Shown here piece by piece: positions 1 through 5,443 of a stretch of 6,342 nucleotides of DNA (position 1 is its first letter; every line of letters starts with the position of its first letter). A program made the position numbers and the translations under genes. This DNA comes from Cyanobacteria bacterium UBA11370. GTDB lineage: Bacteria; Cyanobacteriota; Cyanobacteriia; Cyanobacteriales; Coleofasciculaceae. The notes under the pieces are model-generated. The model was not told the origin of the DNA. It saw nothing but the letters and a program-made list of their open reading frames with translations, and ran no database searches. The stretch lies in NCBI GenBank assembly GCA_003486645.1, contig DNGI01000124.1:2207-8548 (forward strand), given 5' to 3'.

Positions 1-38
1 CCTTGTCCTCCTTGTCCCCCTTGTCCCCCTTGTCCCCC
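1..38. repeat. Nonamer tandem repeat, CCTTGTCCC x4
   Basis: Four consecutive 9-bp units begin at 1, 10, 19 and 28. The first reads CCTTGTCCT and the other three CCTTGTCCC, and a partial CC follows at 37-38. The array touches the window edge, so its true length is unknown. It has no coding potential worth calling. C-rich CTTGTCCCC-type strings are common in intergenic DNA of filamentous cyanobacteria. A degenerate relative in the opposite orientation lies at 1899-1927. Confidence 0.85.
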
Positions 39-72
39 AAGTTTCTCCTATCTATTAATATAAGCTGCAACT

Positions 73-82
73 TGGTATAACT
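73..82 (+). promoter_or_regulatory. Possible extended -10 promoter for the aminotransferase gene
   Basis: The string TGGTATAACT contains TATAAC (76-81), five of six matches to the -10 consensus, preceded by the TGN of an extended -10 element. No convincing -35 hexamer lies 16-18 bp upstream, where the sequence is AT-rich (TATTAA). A start near position 88 would give a leader of about 75 nt before the ATG at 165. This is a weak, pattern-only call. Confidence 0.3.
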
Positions 83-164
83 CTGGACTCAAACGGCTTC
101 ACGTTGCGGAGTCGTAAGACGATAACCTTACCACAGAAACCTCACCAACTCTCAAGAAAAGTCG

Positions 165-1376
165 ATGAATTTAGATTGGATCGCCCCTGCTAAACGTCTA
201 AGCGCCTTACCCCCCTATGTTTTTGCTCGCTTAGATGAACTAAAGGCACGCGCCCGTGAACAGGGGTTGGATTTAATTGATCTTGGGATGGGAAATCCCG
301 ACGGATCAGCACCTGCGCCTGTGATTGAAGCAGCGATCGCCGCCCTGCAAAATCCGGCTAATCATGGCTATCCTCCCTTTGAAGGGACGGCAAATTTCCG
401 TTGCGCGATTACCAATTGGTATCGTCGCCGCTATGATGTTGAGCTTGATCCGGATAGCGAAGCCTTACCCCTATTGGGTTCTAAGGAAGGATTGACCCAT
501 CTTGCTCTAGCTTACGTTAATCCAGGGGATTTGGTGTTAGTCCCTAGCCCTGCTTATCCGGCTCATTTTCGAGGACCATTAATTGCTGGCGGTACAATCC
601 ACAGTTTGATCCTCAAACCGGAGAACGATTGGTTGATTGATTTAACCGCAATTCCGGATGAGGTTGCCGAACGAGCCAAGATTCTCTATTTCAATTATCC
701 CAGTAATCCGACTACTGCTACGGCTCCCCGCGAATTTTTTGAGGAAATTGTGGCGTTTGCTCGTCGCTATTCAATTTTACTCGTTCATGACTTATGTTAT
801 GCAGAATTAGCCTTTGATGGATATCAACCCACTAGCTTGTTAGAAATTCCTGGTGCTAAGGATATTGGCGTTGAATTTCATACCTTATCCAAAACCTACA
901 ATATGGCAGGATGGCGGGTTGGATTTGTAGTCGGAAATCGCCATATTATTCAAGGATTGCGTACCTTAAAAACAAATCTGGATTATGGCATTTTTGCGGC
1001 TTTACAAACAGCGGCTGAAACGGCTTTACAATTGCCCGATGTGTATGTTCATGAAGTGCAAGCACGTTATCGTCGTCGCCGGGATTTTTTGATTGAGGGA
1101 TTAGGAGAATTGGGTTGGAAAATTCCTAAATCTAAAGCAACGATGTATCTGTGGGTTCCTTGTCCTCCGGGTATGAATTCAACGGATTTTGCTCTAAATG
1201 TTTTGCAACAAACGGGTGTGGTGGTGACACCAGGAAATGCGTTTGGAGTTGGGGGCGAGGGATATGTGCGGGTGAGTTTAATTGCGGAGTGCGATCGCTT
1301 GGGTGAAGTGCTGCGACGGTTTAAACAAGCTAATATTCGTTATCAAGCTGAGGCATTAGTCGTCGGTTCAGATTGA
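165..1376 (+). CDS. alaC: AlaC-type PLP-dependent aminotransferase (class I/II)
   Basis: A 403-residue fold-type I aminotransferase of usual length. By recalled sequence it is close to E. coli AlaC (YfdZ), which transfers an amino group from glutamate to pyruvate to make alanine. Shared blocks are LPPYVF (15-20), GMGNPDG (41-47), GSKEG (105-109, phosphate loop), YPSNPT (178-183), VHDLCYAE (207-214) and LSKTYNMAGWR (241-251). Lys243 should form the Schiff base with PLP. Asp209 and Tyr212 should contact the pyridine ring, Arg251 the PLP phosphate, and Arg369 (YVRVS) the substrate carboxylate. It lacks a signal peptide and should be cytosolic. The ATG at 165 fits the family N-terminus, but its ribosome site is weak (only AAGAAAAG upstream). 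The MAPEG gene follows after 70 bp. Related cyanobacterial proteins may be labelled aspartate or LL-diaminopimelate aminotransferase, and substrate choice cannot be read from sequence. The family is sure, the alanine role likely. Confidence 0.87.
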   Translation: MNLDWIAPAKRLSALPPYVFARLDELKARAREQGLDLIDLGMGNPDGSAPAPVIEAAIAALQNPANHGYPPFEGTANFRCAITNWYRRRYDVELDPDSEALPLLGSKEGLTHLALAYVNPGDLVLVPSPAYPAHFRGPLIAGGTIHSLILKPENDWLIDLTAIPDEVAERAKILYFNYPSNPTTATAPREFFEEIVAFARRYSILLVHDLCYAELAFDGYQPTSLLEIPGAKDIGVEFHTLSKTYNMAGWRVGFVVGNRHIIQGLRTLKTNLDYGIFAALQTAAETALQLPDVYVHEVQARYRRRRDFLIEGLGELGWKIPKSKATMYLWVPCPPGMNSTDFALNVLQQTGVVVTPGNAFGVGGEGYVRVSLIAECDRLGEVLRRFKQANIRYQAEALVVGSD

Positions 1377-1432
1377 TAGCGTCCTCTTACAGTTTGAGTG
1401 AGTTAGAAATTGGGTGTAATCCGAATTAAGAT

Positions 1433-1438
1433 TAGGAG
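1433..1438 (+). promoter_or_regulatory. Shine-Dalgarno site of the MAPEG gene
   Basis: TAGGAG ends 8 nt before the ATG at 1447. It is the clearest ribosome-binding site ahead of any gene in the window and fixes the MAPEG start codon. Its neighbours have weak or no recognisable sites. Confidence 0.7.
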
Positions 1439-1446
1439 TTTGTAAC

Positions 1447-1857
1447 ATGATTGACCTAAAACCATTGCTCTTTCCCAGTTTAGTAACTGTTCTGACTCTC
1501 ATCGTTTACTTAGTTCTGATCATTAATGTTGGCAGAGCTAGGGCAAAATATAAAGTCTCACCTCCACAAACATCCGGCGATCCAGGCTTTGAGCGTGTGT
1601 TTCGGGTGCAACAAAATACCTCGGAGCAATTGATTGCATTTTTGCCCAGTTTGTGGTTATTCTCTCTCTTTGTCAGCCCAATTTGGGGTGCAGGAATTGG
1701 ATTAATTTGGATCATTGGGCGTATTATTTATGCCTGGGGTTACTATCAAGCTGCGGAAAAACGAACTATTGGTTTTGGGATCAATAGTTTGTCGATCATG
1801 GTTTTATTAATCGGTTCTTTAGTGGGGATAATCCGGTTATTCGGGACGTTAGGATAA
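1447..1857 (+). CDS. MAPEG-family membrane protein, microsomal glutathione S-transferase-like
   Basis: A 136-residue integral membrane protein, typical in length for MAPEG proteins (microsomal glutathione transferases, leukotriene C4 synthase, FLAP). Four hydrophobic segments are visible at about 6-28, 62-79, 81-97 and 113-133. The diagnostic block GFERVFRVQQNTSEQ (47-61) matches the MGST2/LTC4 synthase/FLAP signature. By recalled alignment to human LTC4 synthase, the glutathione ligands Arg51, Gln53, Asn55 and Glu58 correspond to Arg53, Gln55, Asn57 and Glu60. Tyr93, Tyr97 and catalytic Arg104 correspond to Tyr95, Tyr99 and Arg106. Tyr59 is replaced by Gln61. The retained set argues for real glutathione binding, with conjugation of electrophiles or reduction of lipid hydroperoxides as the likely activity, which fits glutathione-rich photosynthetic cells. 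It probably forms a trimer in the membrane, as relatives do. It lies 70 bp behind the aminotransferase gene and may be cotranscribed, with no clear functional tie. Confidence 0.88.
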   Translation: MIDLKPLLFPSLVTVLTLIVYLVLIINVGRARAKYKVSPPQTSGDPGFERVFRVQQNTSEQLIAFLPSLWLFSLFVSPIWGAGIGLIWIIGRIIYAWGYYQAAEKRTIGFGINSLSIMVLLIGSLVGIIRLFGTLG

Positions 1858-1898
1858 ATTCAATTTCAAGCTGTTCTACCCATAAAATTACATGAGAT

Positions 1899-1927
1899 AG
1901 GAGGGGGGAGAAGAGGGGGAGACAAGG
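1899..1927. repeat. G/A-rich tract, degenerate inverse relative of the opening nonamer
   Basis: A purine tract with runs of six and five G residues ends in GGGGGAGACAAGG (1915-1927). Its complement, CCTTGTCTCCCCC, resembles the CCTTGTCCC unit at the window start, so the two may be the same repeat family in opposite orientation. It lies in the spacer between the MAPEG and serpin genes. No function can be assigned. Confidence 0.45.
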
Positions 1928-2008
1928 TGTTTACTGGGTAATTGAATTTTAAAAGAGTCAGTTCAAGCAAAAATAAGCTATCATGGAAGATAAATACCTT
2001 CCCAATCC

Positions 2009-2068
2009 CACCGATCAGCTTTGTAAGACTCAGAGAAAGCCAGCGTTTCCCGTGAAAGGCTATCGGTG
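2009..2068 (+). promoter_or_regulatory. Imperfect hairpin in the serpin leader
   Basis: The left arm CACCGAT (2009-2015) plus AGCTTT (2017-2022) pairs with AAA (2055-2057), GCT (2059-2061) and ATCGGTG (2062-2068). This gives 13 base pairs with one bulged base on each arm (C2016, G2058) and a loop of about 32 nt. It ends 57 nt before the serpin ATG at 2126. No T-run follows, so it is not a standard intrinsic terminator. It could be an mRNA leader structure, an operator-like inverted repeat, or the remnant of a mobile repeat. Confidence 0.4.
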
Positions 2069-2125
2069 ATAATAGGCATGCAGCCTAGAGGTTGTCAAAG
2101 TTTTTTCAATGAACCGGAATTGAAG

Positions 2126-3379
2126 ATGAAAAGGAAAAATCGGTTCATCGTTGCTCTCTCAATAGGCTTAACTGTAATCGGTTTAGTCAAATTGGCGTGT
2201 GTTCACAAGTCCGCCTCTGCCCAAGTTAGCGCTAATACGCCATCAGTTGTAGAGTCTAAGTTGATGGTTGCTAATACTCAGTTTAGCTTTAAGTTATTCT
2301 CAGAAATTCTTAAACAACAGCCCAACCAAAACATTTTTATCTCGCCCTCTAGTATAACACTCGCTCTGGCTATGACCTACAACGGTGCTAGTGGAGAAAC
2401 CCAGGAAGCGATCGCTAAAACGTTGCAATTACAGGAAATAAGCATCCAGGAAATCAATCAAGCCAACGCAGCGTTGAAAGCCACCCTTGAAAATTCTGAT
2501 CCCAACGTTCAACTTTCTATCGCTAACTCATTTTGGGCTAACGAAACTCAACCCTTCAATCCACAATTTATTGAGACGATCAAACGGTTTTATGGTGCAG
2601 AAGTTAAAAATTTAAACTTTGGTGATCCCAATTCTATATCTACTATAAACAATTGGGTTAAACAGAATACCAACGGCAAAATAGACACGATAGTTGATCA
2701 GATTAAGCCCCCTTGTATTTTACTCAATGCTATTTACTTTTTAGGAACTTGGAAATATCCATTTTCTAAAGACGAAACACGAAATTATCCCTTCAATCTC
2801 CTAGACGGAACTCACAAAGAACACCCAATGATGTTTCAAAACTTGGGAGATATTCAATACTATAAGAATGACAAGTTTCAGGCAGTTAGCCTCCCCTACG
2901 GAGAGGAAAAATTGAGTATGTATATCTTTCTGCCTAATAAAGAAATCAGTCTCAATACATTTTATAAAAGCCTGAATGCGGAGAATTGGCAGAAATGGAT
3001 CAACCAGTTCCGCCTCTATAACCAATTGGATGCAAGCGATGAATTACAAATTGGTCTGCCCCGTTTTAAAGTAGAATATGAAATTAAGCTAAACGATGCT
3101 CTGAAAGCATTAGGGATGGAAATAGCTTTTGAGGAAGGTGCTAATTTTTCAGGGATAAGTAATGTACCTTTTTGGATTGAACTCGTCAAGCACAAAACTT
3201 TTGTCGAAGTCAATGAAGAAGGGACTGAAGCCGCCGCCGTTACTTTAGTAGGTAGTACAAGAGGAGGAGGAAGGATGATTGTTGATCGTCCATTTTTCTT
3301 TGTGATTCGGGATAATCAAACTGGAACTATTTTGTTTATGGGTTCGATTGTTGAACCGGATATAGGAGAGGCGTTTTGA
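2126..3379 (+). CDS. Exported serpin (serine protease inhibitor, I4 family)
   Basis: From the ATG at 2126 this is a 417-residue serpin. The frame is open back to a GTG at 2066, but the 2126 start gives a clean signal peptide: basic KRKNR, a hydrophobic stretch at 7-21, then ASA|Q cleavage after residue 32. A weak CGGAA ribosome site (2115-2119) lies 6 nt upstream. The inhibitor should act outside the inner membrane. Serpin landmarks occur in order: ISPSSITLALAMTYNGASG (72-90), NAIYFLGTW (201-209), LPRFKVEYE (311-319), hinge EEGTEAAAVT (364-373) and the signature IVDRPFFFV (385-393). The hinge fits inhibitory serpins (Gly at P15, Thr at P14, Ala at P12-P10), so this is probably a true suicide inhibitor. 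The reactive loop continues LVGSTRGGGRM. The scissile bond is probably at or beside Arg379, which would suit a trypsin-like target, but P1 cannot be fixed by sequence. It has its own upstream spacer and no protease gene beside it. The family is certain, the target unknown. Confidence 0.95.
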   Translation: MKRKNRFIVALSIGLTVIGLVKLACVHKSASAQVSANTPSVVESKLMVANTQFSFKLFSEILKQQPNQNIFISPSSITLALAMTYNGASGETQEAIAKTLQLQEISIQEINQANAALKATLENSDPNVQLSIANSFWANETQPFNPQFIETIKRFYGAEVKNLNFGDPNSISTINNWVKQNTNGKIDTIVDQIKPPCILLNAIYFLGTWKYPFSKDETRNYPFNLLDGTHKEHPMMFQNLGDIQYYKNDKFQAVSLPYGEEKLSMYIFLPNKEISLNTFYKSLNAENWQKWINQFRLYNQLDASDELQIGLPRFKVEYEIKLNDALKALGMEIAFEEGANFSGISNVPFWIELVKHKTFVEVNEEGTEAAAVTLVGSTRGGGRMIVDRPFFFVIRDNQTGTILFMGSIVEPDIGEAF

Positions 3380-3511
3380 GTTTTGAGGTGATAGGCGAGA
3401 ACCCATTCCCTACTTTCAGGGTTAATACAAAAAATATCTGTTATCGGATAGAGGCGCTACTTTTAGTTAAGAATAAAAATAGAATACGCCCAATAGCAAG
3501 TATGCAACCGC

Positions 3512-4534
3512 ATGACACAATCCTCAGTTCAGCCCTATCAATTTACCTGGTTTGATTGGTTTTGTTTGTGGTATCCACCAGGGTGGCTAATTCTCTTCAA
3601 CCGCCATTGGCAACACTACCATCTTGATCCGGATGGTTGGAATGGGTTGGAATATGCATTGTTTCTCATTCCGGGGGGATTTTATTTAGCATTGTTGATC
3701 CGATGGTTGCGTTTGGGTCGCCGTTTCCCTTACACAGAAACGACGGAGTTTCATCCAGATTATCAACAAGCATTCAGGGATGAACTTCTAGCACCCATTA
3801 TTACCCACTATTTTCGCGCCGAATTACATAACCTTGAACATTTGCCTCAAAATCAACCCTTAATTGTGGCAATGAATCATGCGGGAATGTGTTTTCCTTG
3901 GGACTTTTTAGGATTAGCGTATCTGCTGGGTAAAACTGAAGGATGGGTTGTACAACCCCTCGCTAATGTTTCCTTGTTTGAACATCCTTGGGTGATGTGG
4001 TGGTTGCCGCCGGGATGGGCCCAAGCATTGGGTGGGGTTCGCGCAGAACTTGATGATTTTGAAGTAGCAGTTAGCGATAAAACTATTTTACTTTATGCAC
4101 CAGAGGGGCAGCGTGGGCCAGGAAAAGGTTGGTTTAAACGTTATCAATTACAAACCTTTCATCCCAGCTTTATTCAATTGAGCGATCGCTACCGTATTCC
4201 TATTCTACCTGTCCTTTGTATTGGTAGTGAATGGTTACATCCTTGGGCATTAAATCTGAAAAAACTGGCAAAACGACTGTACTTACCTTTCTTTCCAATT
4301 TCCCTACTGATGATTGTGTTTGTGTTGTTCCCTTCAATGGGAGTTTGGGCAATGAGAACAAAGCTGCGTTATTATATTCAAACCCTTTATCAACCTTGGG
4401 CAAAACTAGAATCTACGTCACAGGCAAAAACTAAGTCTGGTGAGATGCGATCGCTTGCTTACCAAGAAGCACAACGCTTACAAGAAAAACTGCAATATCA
4501 AATTAATCAACTGTTAACTTATGCCAAGAACTGA
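3512..4534 (+). CDS. Membrane-associated acyltransferase, lysophospholipid acyltransferase superfamily
   Basis: A 340-residue protein of the PlsC/MGAT-like acyltransferase superfamily, which moves fatty acyl groups from acyl-ACP or acyl-CoA to glycerolipids or other lipid alcohols. The catalytic block is VAMNHAGMCFPWD (119-131). His123 and Asp131 stand further apart than in classical HX4D enzymes, a layout I associate with the NHxG...PWD or DGAT2-like branch rather than true PlsC. Later blocks are YAPEGQRGPGKGW (195-207, the EGxR-like substrate loop) and RIPILPV (228-234). An N-terminal hydrophobic segment (about 47-64) and another at 258-280 suggest membrane attachment. The C-terminal 310-336 looks like a charged amphipathic helix. 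The ATG at 3512 has no clear Shine-Dalgarno site. The end overlaps the methyltransferase start by 14 bp, implying coupled translation. The acceptor may be lysophospholipid, diacylglycerol or a quinol/prenol. Synechocystis Slr2103, reported to make acyl plastoquinol, is a DGAT2-type precedent, but orthology is untested. Confidence 0.82.
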   Translation: MTQSSVQPYQFTWFDWFCLWYPPGWLILFNRHWQHYHLDPDGWNGLEYALFLIPGGFYLALLIRWLRLGRRFPYTETTEFHPDYQQAFRDELLAPIITHYFRAELHNLEHLPQNQPLIVAMNHAGMCFPWDFLGLAYLLGKTEGWVVQPLANVSLFEHPWVMWWLPPGWAQALGGVRAELDDFEVAVSDKTILLYAPEGQRGPGKGWFKRYQLQTFHPSFIQLSDRYRIPILPVLCIGSEWLHPWALNLKKLAKRLYLPFFPISLLMIVFVLFPSMGVWAMRTKLRYYIQTLYQPWAKLESTSQAKTKSGEMRSLAYQEAQRLQEKLQYQINQLLTYAKN

Positions 4535-5255
4535 TGAAGTTTGGAAAACTGAAGAACTCTCAAAAACTTTCTTACAAGGAGTTCGAGGTGCAATTCCTCT
4601 CGCGGCTGAACAAATAGAGGTGATGCTGAGAATTATTCAAAAATTCAGACCTCAAGTTAGTCAGTTTTTAGATTTAGGTTGTGGGAATGGTATTTTAGGA
4701 AGGGCAATTCATGCCCAATATCCTAATGCTAAAGGGATATTTTTAGATTTTTCTGAATCTATGATTGAAGCGGCTAAAAGGCAGCAAGTGGATAAACCAG
4801 AAAACTTGGAATTTATTATTCAAGACTTTGGTGTTAAAAATTGGGTCGATTGTTTTACAGATCGAGAACGGTTTGATGTGATTGTTTCGGGTTTTGCCAT
4901 TCATCACCAACCCGATGAACGAAAACGAGAAATTTATCAGGAAATTTACCAACTTTTGCAGCCAGGAGGAGTTTTTCTTAATTTAGAACACGTTTCCTCA
5001 AGTTCAGACTTAATTGAAGAACTGTTTGAGGACTTAATGATGGATTCCCTTTACGCATTCCATCACTCCCAAGGTTCCGAGAAATCGAAAGAAGAAATTG
5101 CACAGGACTATTACAAAAGACCTGATAAAAATGCTAATATTCTTGCTCCTGTAGAACTCCAATGCAATTGGTTAAGAGAGATAGGGTTTATCCATGTTGA
5201 CTGTTACATGAAGATATTTGAACTTGCCTTATTTGGCGGAGTCCGTCCTGTTTAA
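4521..5255 (+). CDS. Class I SAM-dependent methyltransferase, substrate unknown
   Basis: A 244-residue soluble Rossmann-fold methyltransferase. Motif I is FLDLGCGNGILG (49-60), the glycine-rich SAM loop. Asp76 in LDFSESM (75-81) should bind the SAM ribose hydroxyls. QDF (101-103) is the motif II acidic region. FDVIVSGFAIHHQPD (118-132) and LLQPGGVFLNLEHV (145-158) are the motif IV and post-IV/VI regions. This matches the Methyltransf_25/UbiE-CmoA-like group. The C-terminus (217-244, WLREIGF...LALFGGVRP) resembles that of other small-molecule methyltransferases, but no substrate can be named. The ATG at 4521 lies within the end of the acyltransferase gene and has no visible Shine-Dalgarno site, so translation probably depends on ribosomes ending at TGA 4532-4534. 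Another ATG at 4534 is out of frame. The operon arrangement suggests it acts with the acyltransferase, perhaps on the same lipid or quinone (inference). The fold is sure, the role open. Confidence 0.87.
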   Translation: MPRTDEVWKTEELSKTFLQGVRGAIPLAAEQIEVMLRIIQKFRPQVSQFLDLGCGNGILGRAIHAQYPNAKGIFLDFSESMIEAAKRQQVDKPENLEFIIQDFGVKNWVDCFTDRERFDVIVSGFAIHHQPDERKREIYQEIYQLLQPGGVFLNLEHVSSSSDLIEELFEDLMMDSLYAFHHSQGSEKSKEEIAQDYYKRPDKNANILAPVELQCNWLREIGFIHVDCYMKIFELALFGGVRPV

Positions 5256-5279
5256 GATAGTTTCGTCAAGCCTATACTC

Positions 5280-5300
5280 TAGCTGATAGCTGATAGCTGA
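5280..5300. repeat. Heptamer tandem repeat, TAGCTGA x3
   Basis: Three perfect 7-bp units lie at 5280, 5287 and 5294, directly abutting the left end of the MITE-like element at 5301. Heptameric STRRs are characteristic of filamentous cyanobacterial intergenic DNA. It lies 25 bp after the methyltransferase stop codon. No function is evident. Confidence 0.85.
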
Positions 5301-5417
5301 TACCAAATCCGGTTTAAAAATCCCTTTTTACAACCAATGGTAGAGACGTTGCAATGCAACGTCTCTACAGGGTTTTTGCAACCTTGATTAAAGGGTGTAT
5401 ATTAACCGGATTTCGTA
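5301..5417. mobile_element. MITE-like element, 117 bp, with TA-ended inverted repeats
   Basis: The left end TACCAAATCCGGTT (5301-5314) and right end AACCGGATTTCGTA (5404-5417) are inverted copies with one mismatch in 14 bp. The ends start and finish with TA, as expected if a TA target was duplicated, the habit of IS630/Tc1-mariner elements. Further inside, CCCTTT (5322-5327) pairs with AAAGGG (5390-5395), so the whole element can fold. It is far too short to encode a transposase, so it would need one supplied in trans. It fills most of the spacer between the convergent methyltransferase and DUF1361 genes, a position where insertion does little harm. The family assignment is inferred from the ends alone. 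Confidence 0.65.
5340..5368. repeat. 29-nt near-perfect palindrome inside the MITE; possible terminator
   Basis: The arms GTAGAGACGTTGCA and TGCAACGTCTCTAC are exact reverse complements (14 bp each) around one central A at 5354. I recognise the GTAGAGACGTTGCA/TGCAACGTCTCTAC core as a sequence seen often between genes in cyanobacteria. On the plus strand the stem is followed after four bases by TTTTT (5373-5377), so it could also end transcription of the acyltransferase-methyltransferase unit. The minus strand has no matching T-run. It is flanked by near-identical 11-bp direct repeats at 5325-5335 and 5373-5383. Confidence 0.88.
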
Positions 5418-5443
5418 TGACTGCTGATTGCCATACTATTGAA

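Noticed and set aside
1506..1715. Open frames opposite the MAPEG gene and others inside the serpin, acyltransferase and methyltransferase genes
   Set aside because: All are short, lie antisense or out of frame to well-supported genes, and show no recognisable domain or ribosome site.
2066..2125. A 20-codon N-terminal extension of the serpin from GTG 2066 (or ATG 2078)
   Set aside because: It would bury the basic n-region and signal peptide behind 16-20 polar residues, it overlaps the hairpin arm, and no ribosome site precedes it. ATG 2126 fits export better.
2186..2200. Lipobox-like VKLAC in the serpin N-terminus
   Set aside because: The -3 position is Lys rather than Leu/Val/Ile, so lipid attachment at Cys25 is unlikely. 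ASA|Q type I cleavage seven residues later fits better.
3269..3277. Internal Shine-Dalgarno-like AGGAGG plus ATG as a separate small gene start
   Set aside because: It is in the serpin frame and would give only 34 residues of the serpin C-terminus. The purine tract is explained by the Gly/Arg codons.
3400..3423. AACCC...GGGTT inverted repeat after the serpin as a terminator
   Set aside because: The stem is only 5 bp, the loop is 14 nt, and no T-run follows.
3480..3485. TAGAAT as a -10 box for the acyltransferase gene
   Set aside because: The -35 position reads CTACTT, far from consensus, and such AT-rich hexamers are expected by chance.
4534..4536. TGATG stop-start overlap as the methyltransferase start
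   Set aside because: The ATG at 4534 is out of frame with the methyltransferase. The in-frame start is the ATG at 4521.
5280..5300. Tandem repeats here and at the window end as CRISPR
   Set aside because: The units are 7 bp and directly adjacent, with no spacers, so they are simple tandem repeats.
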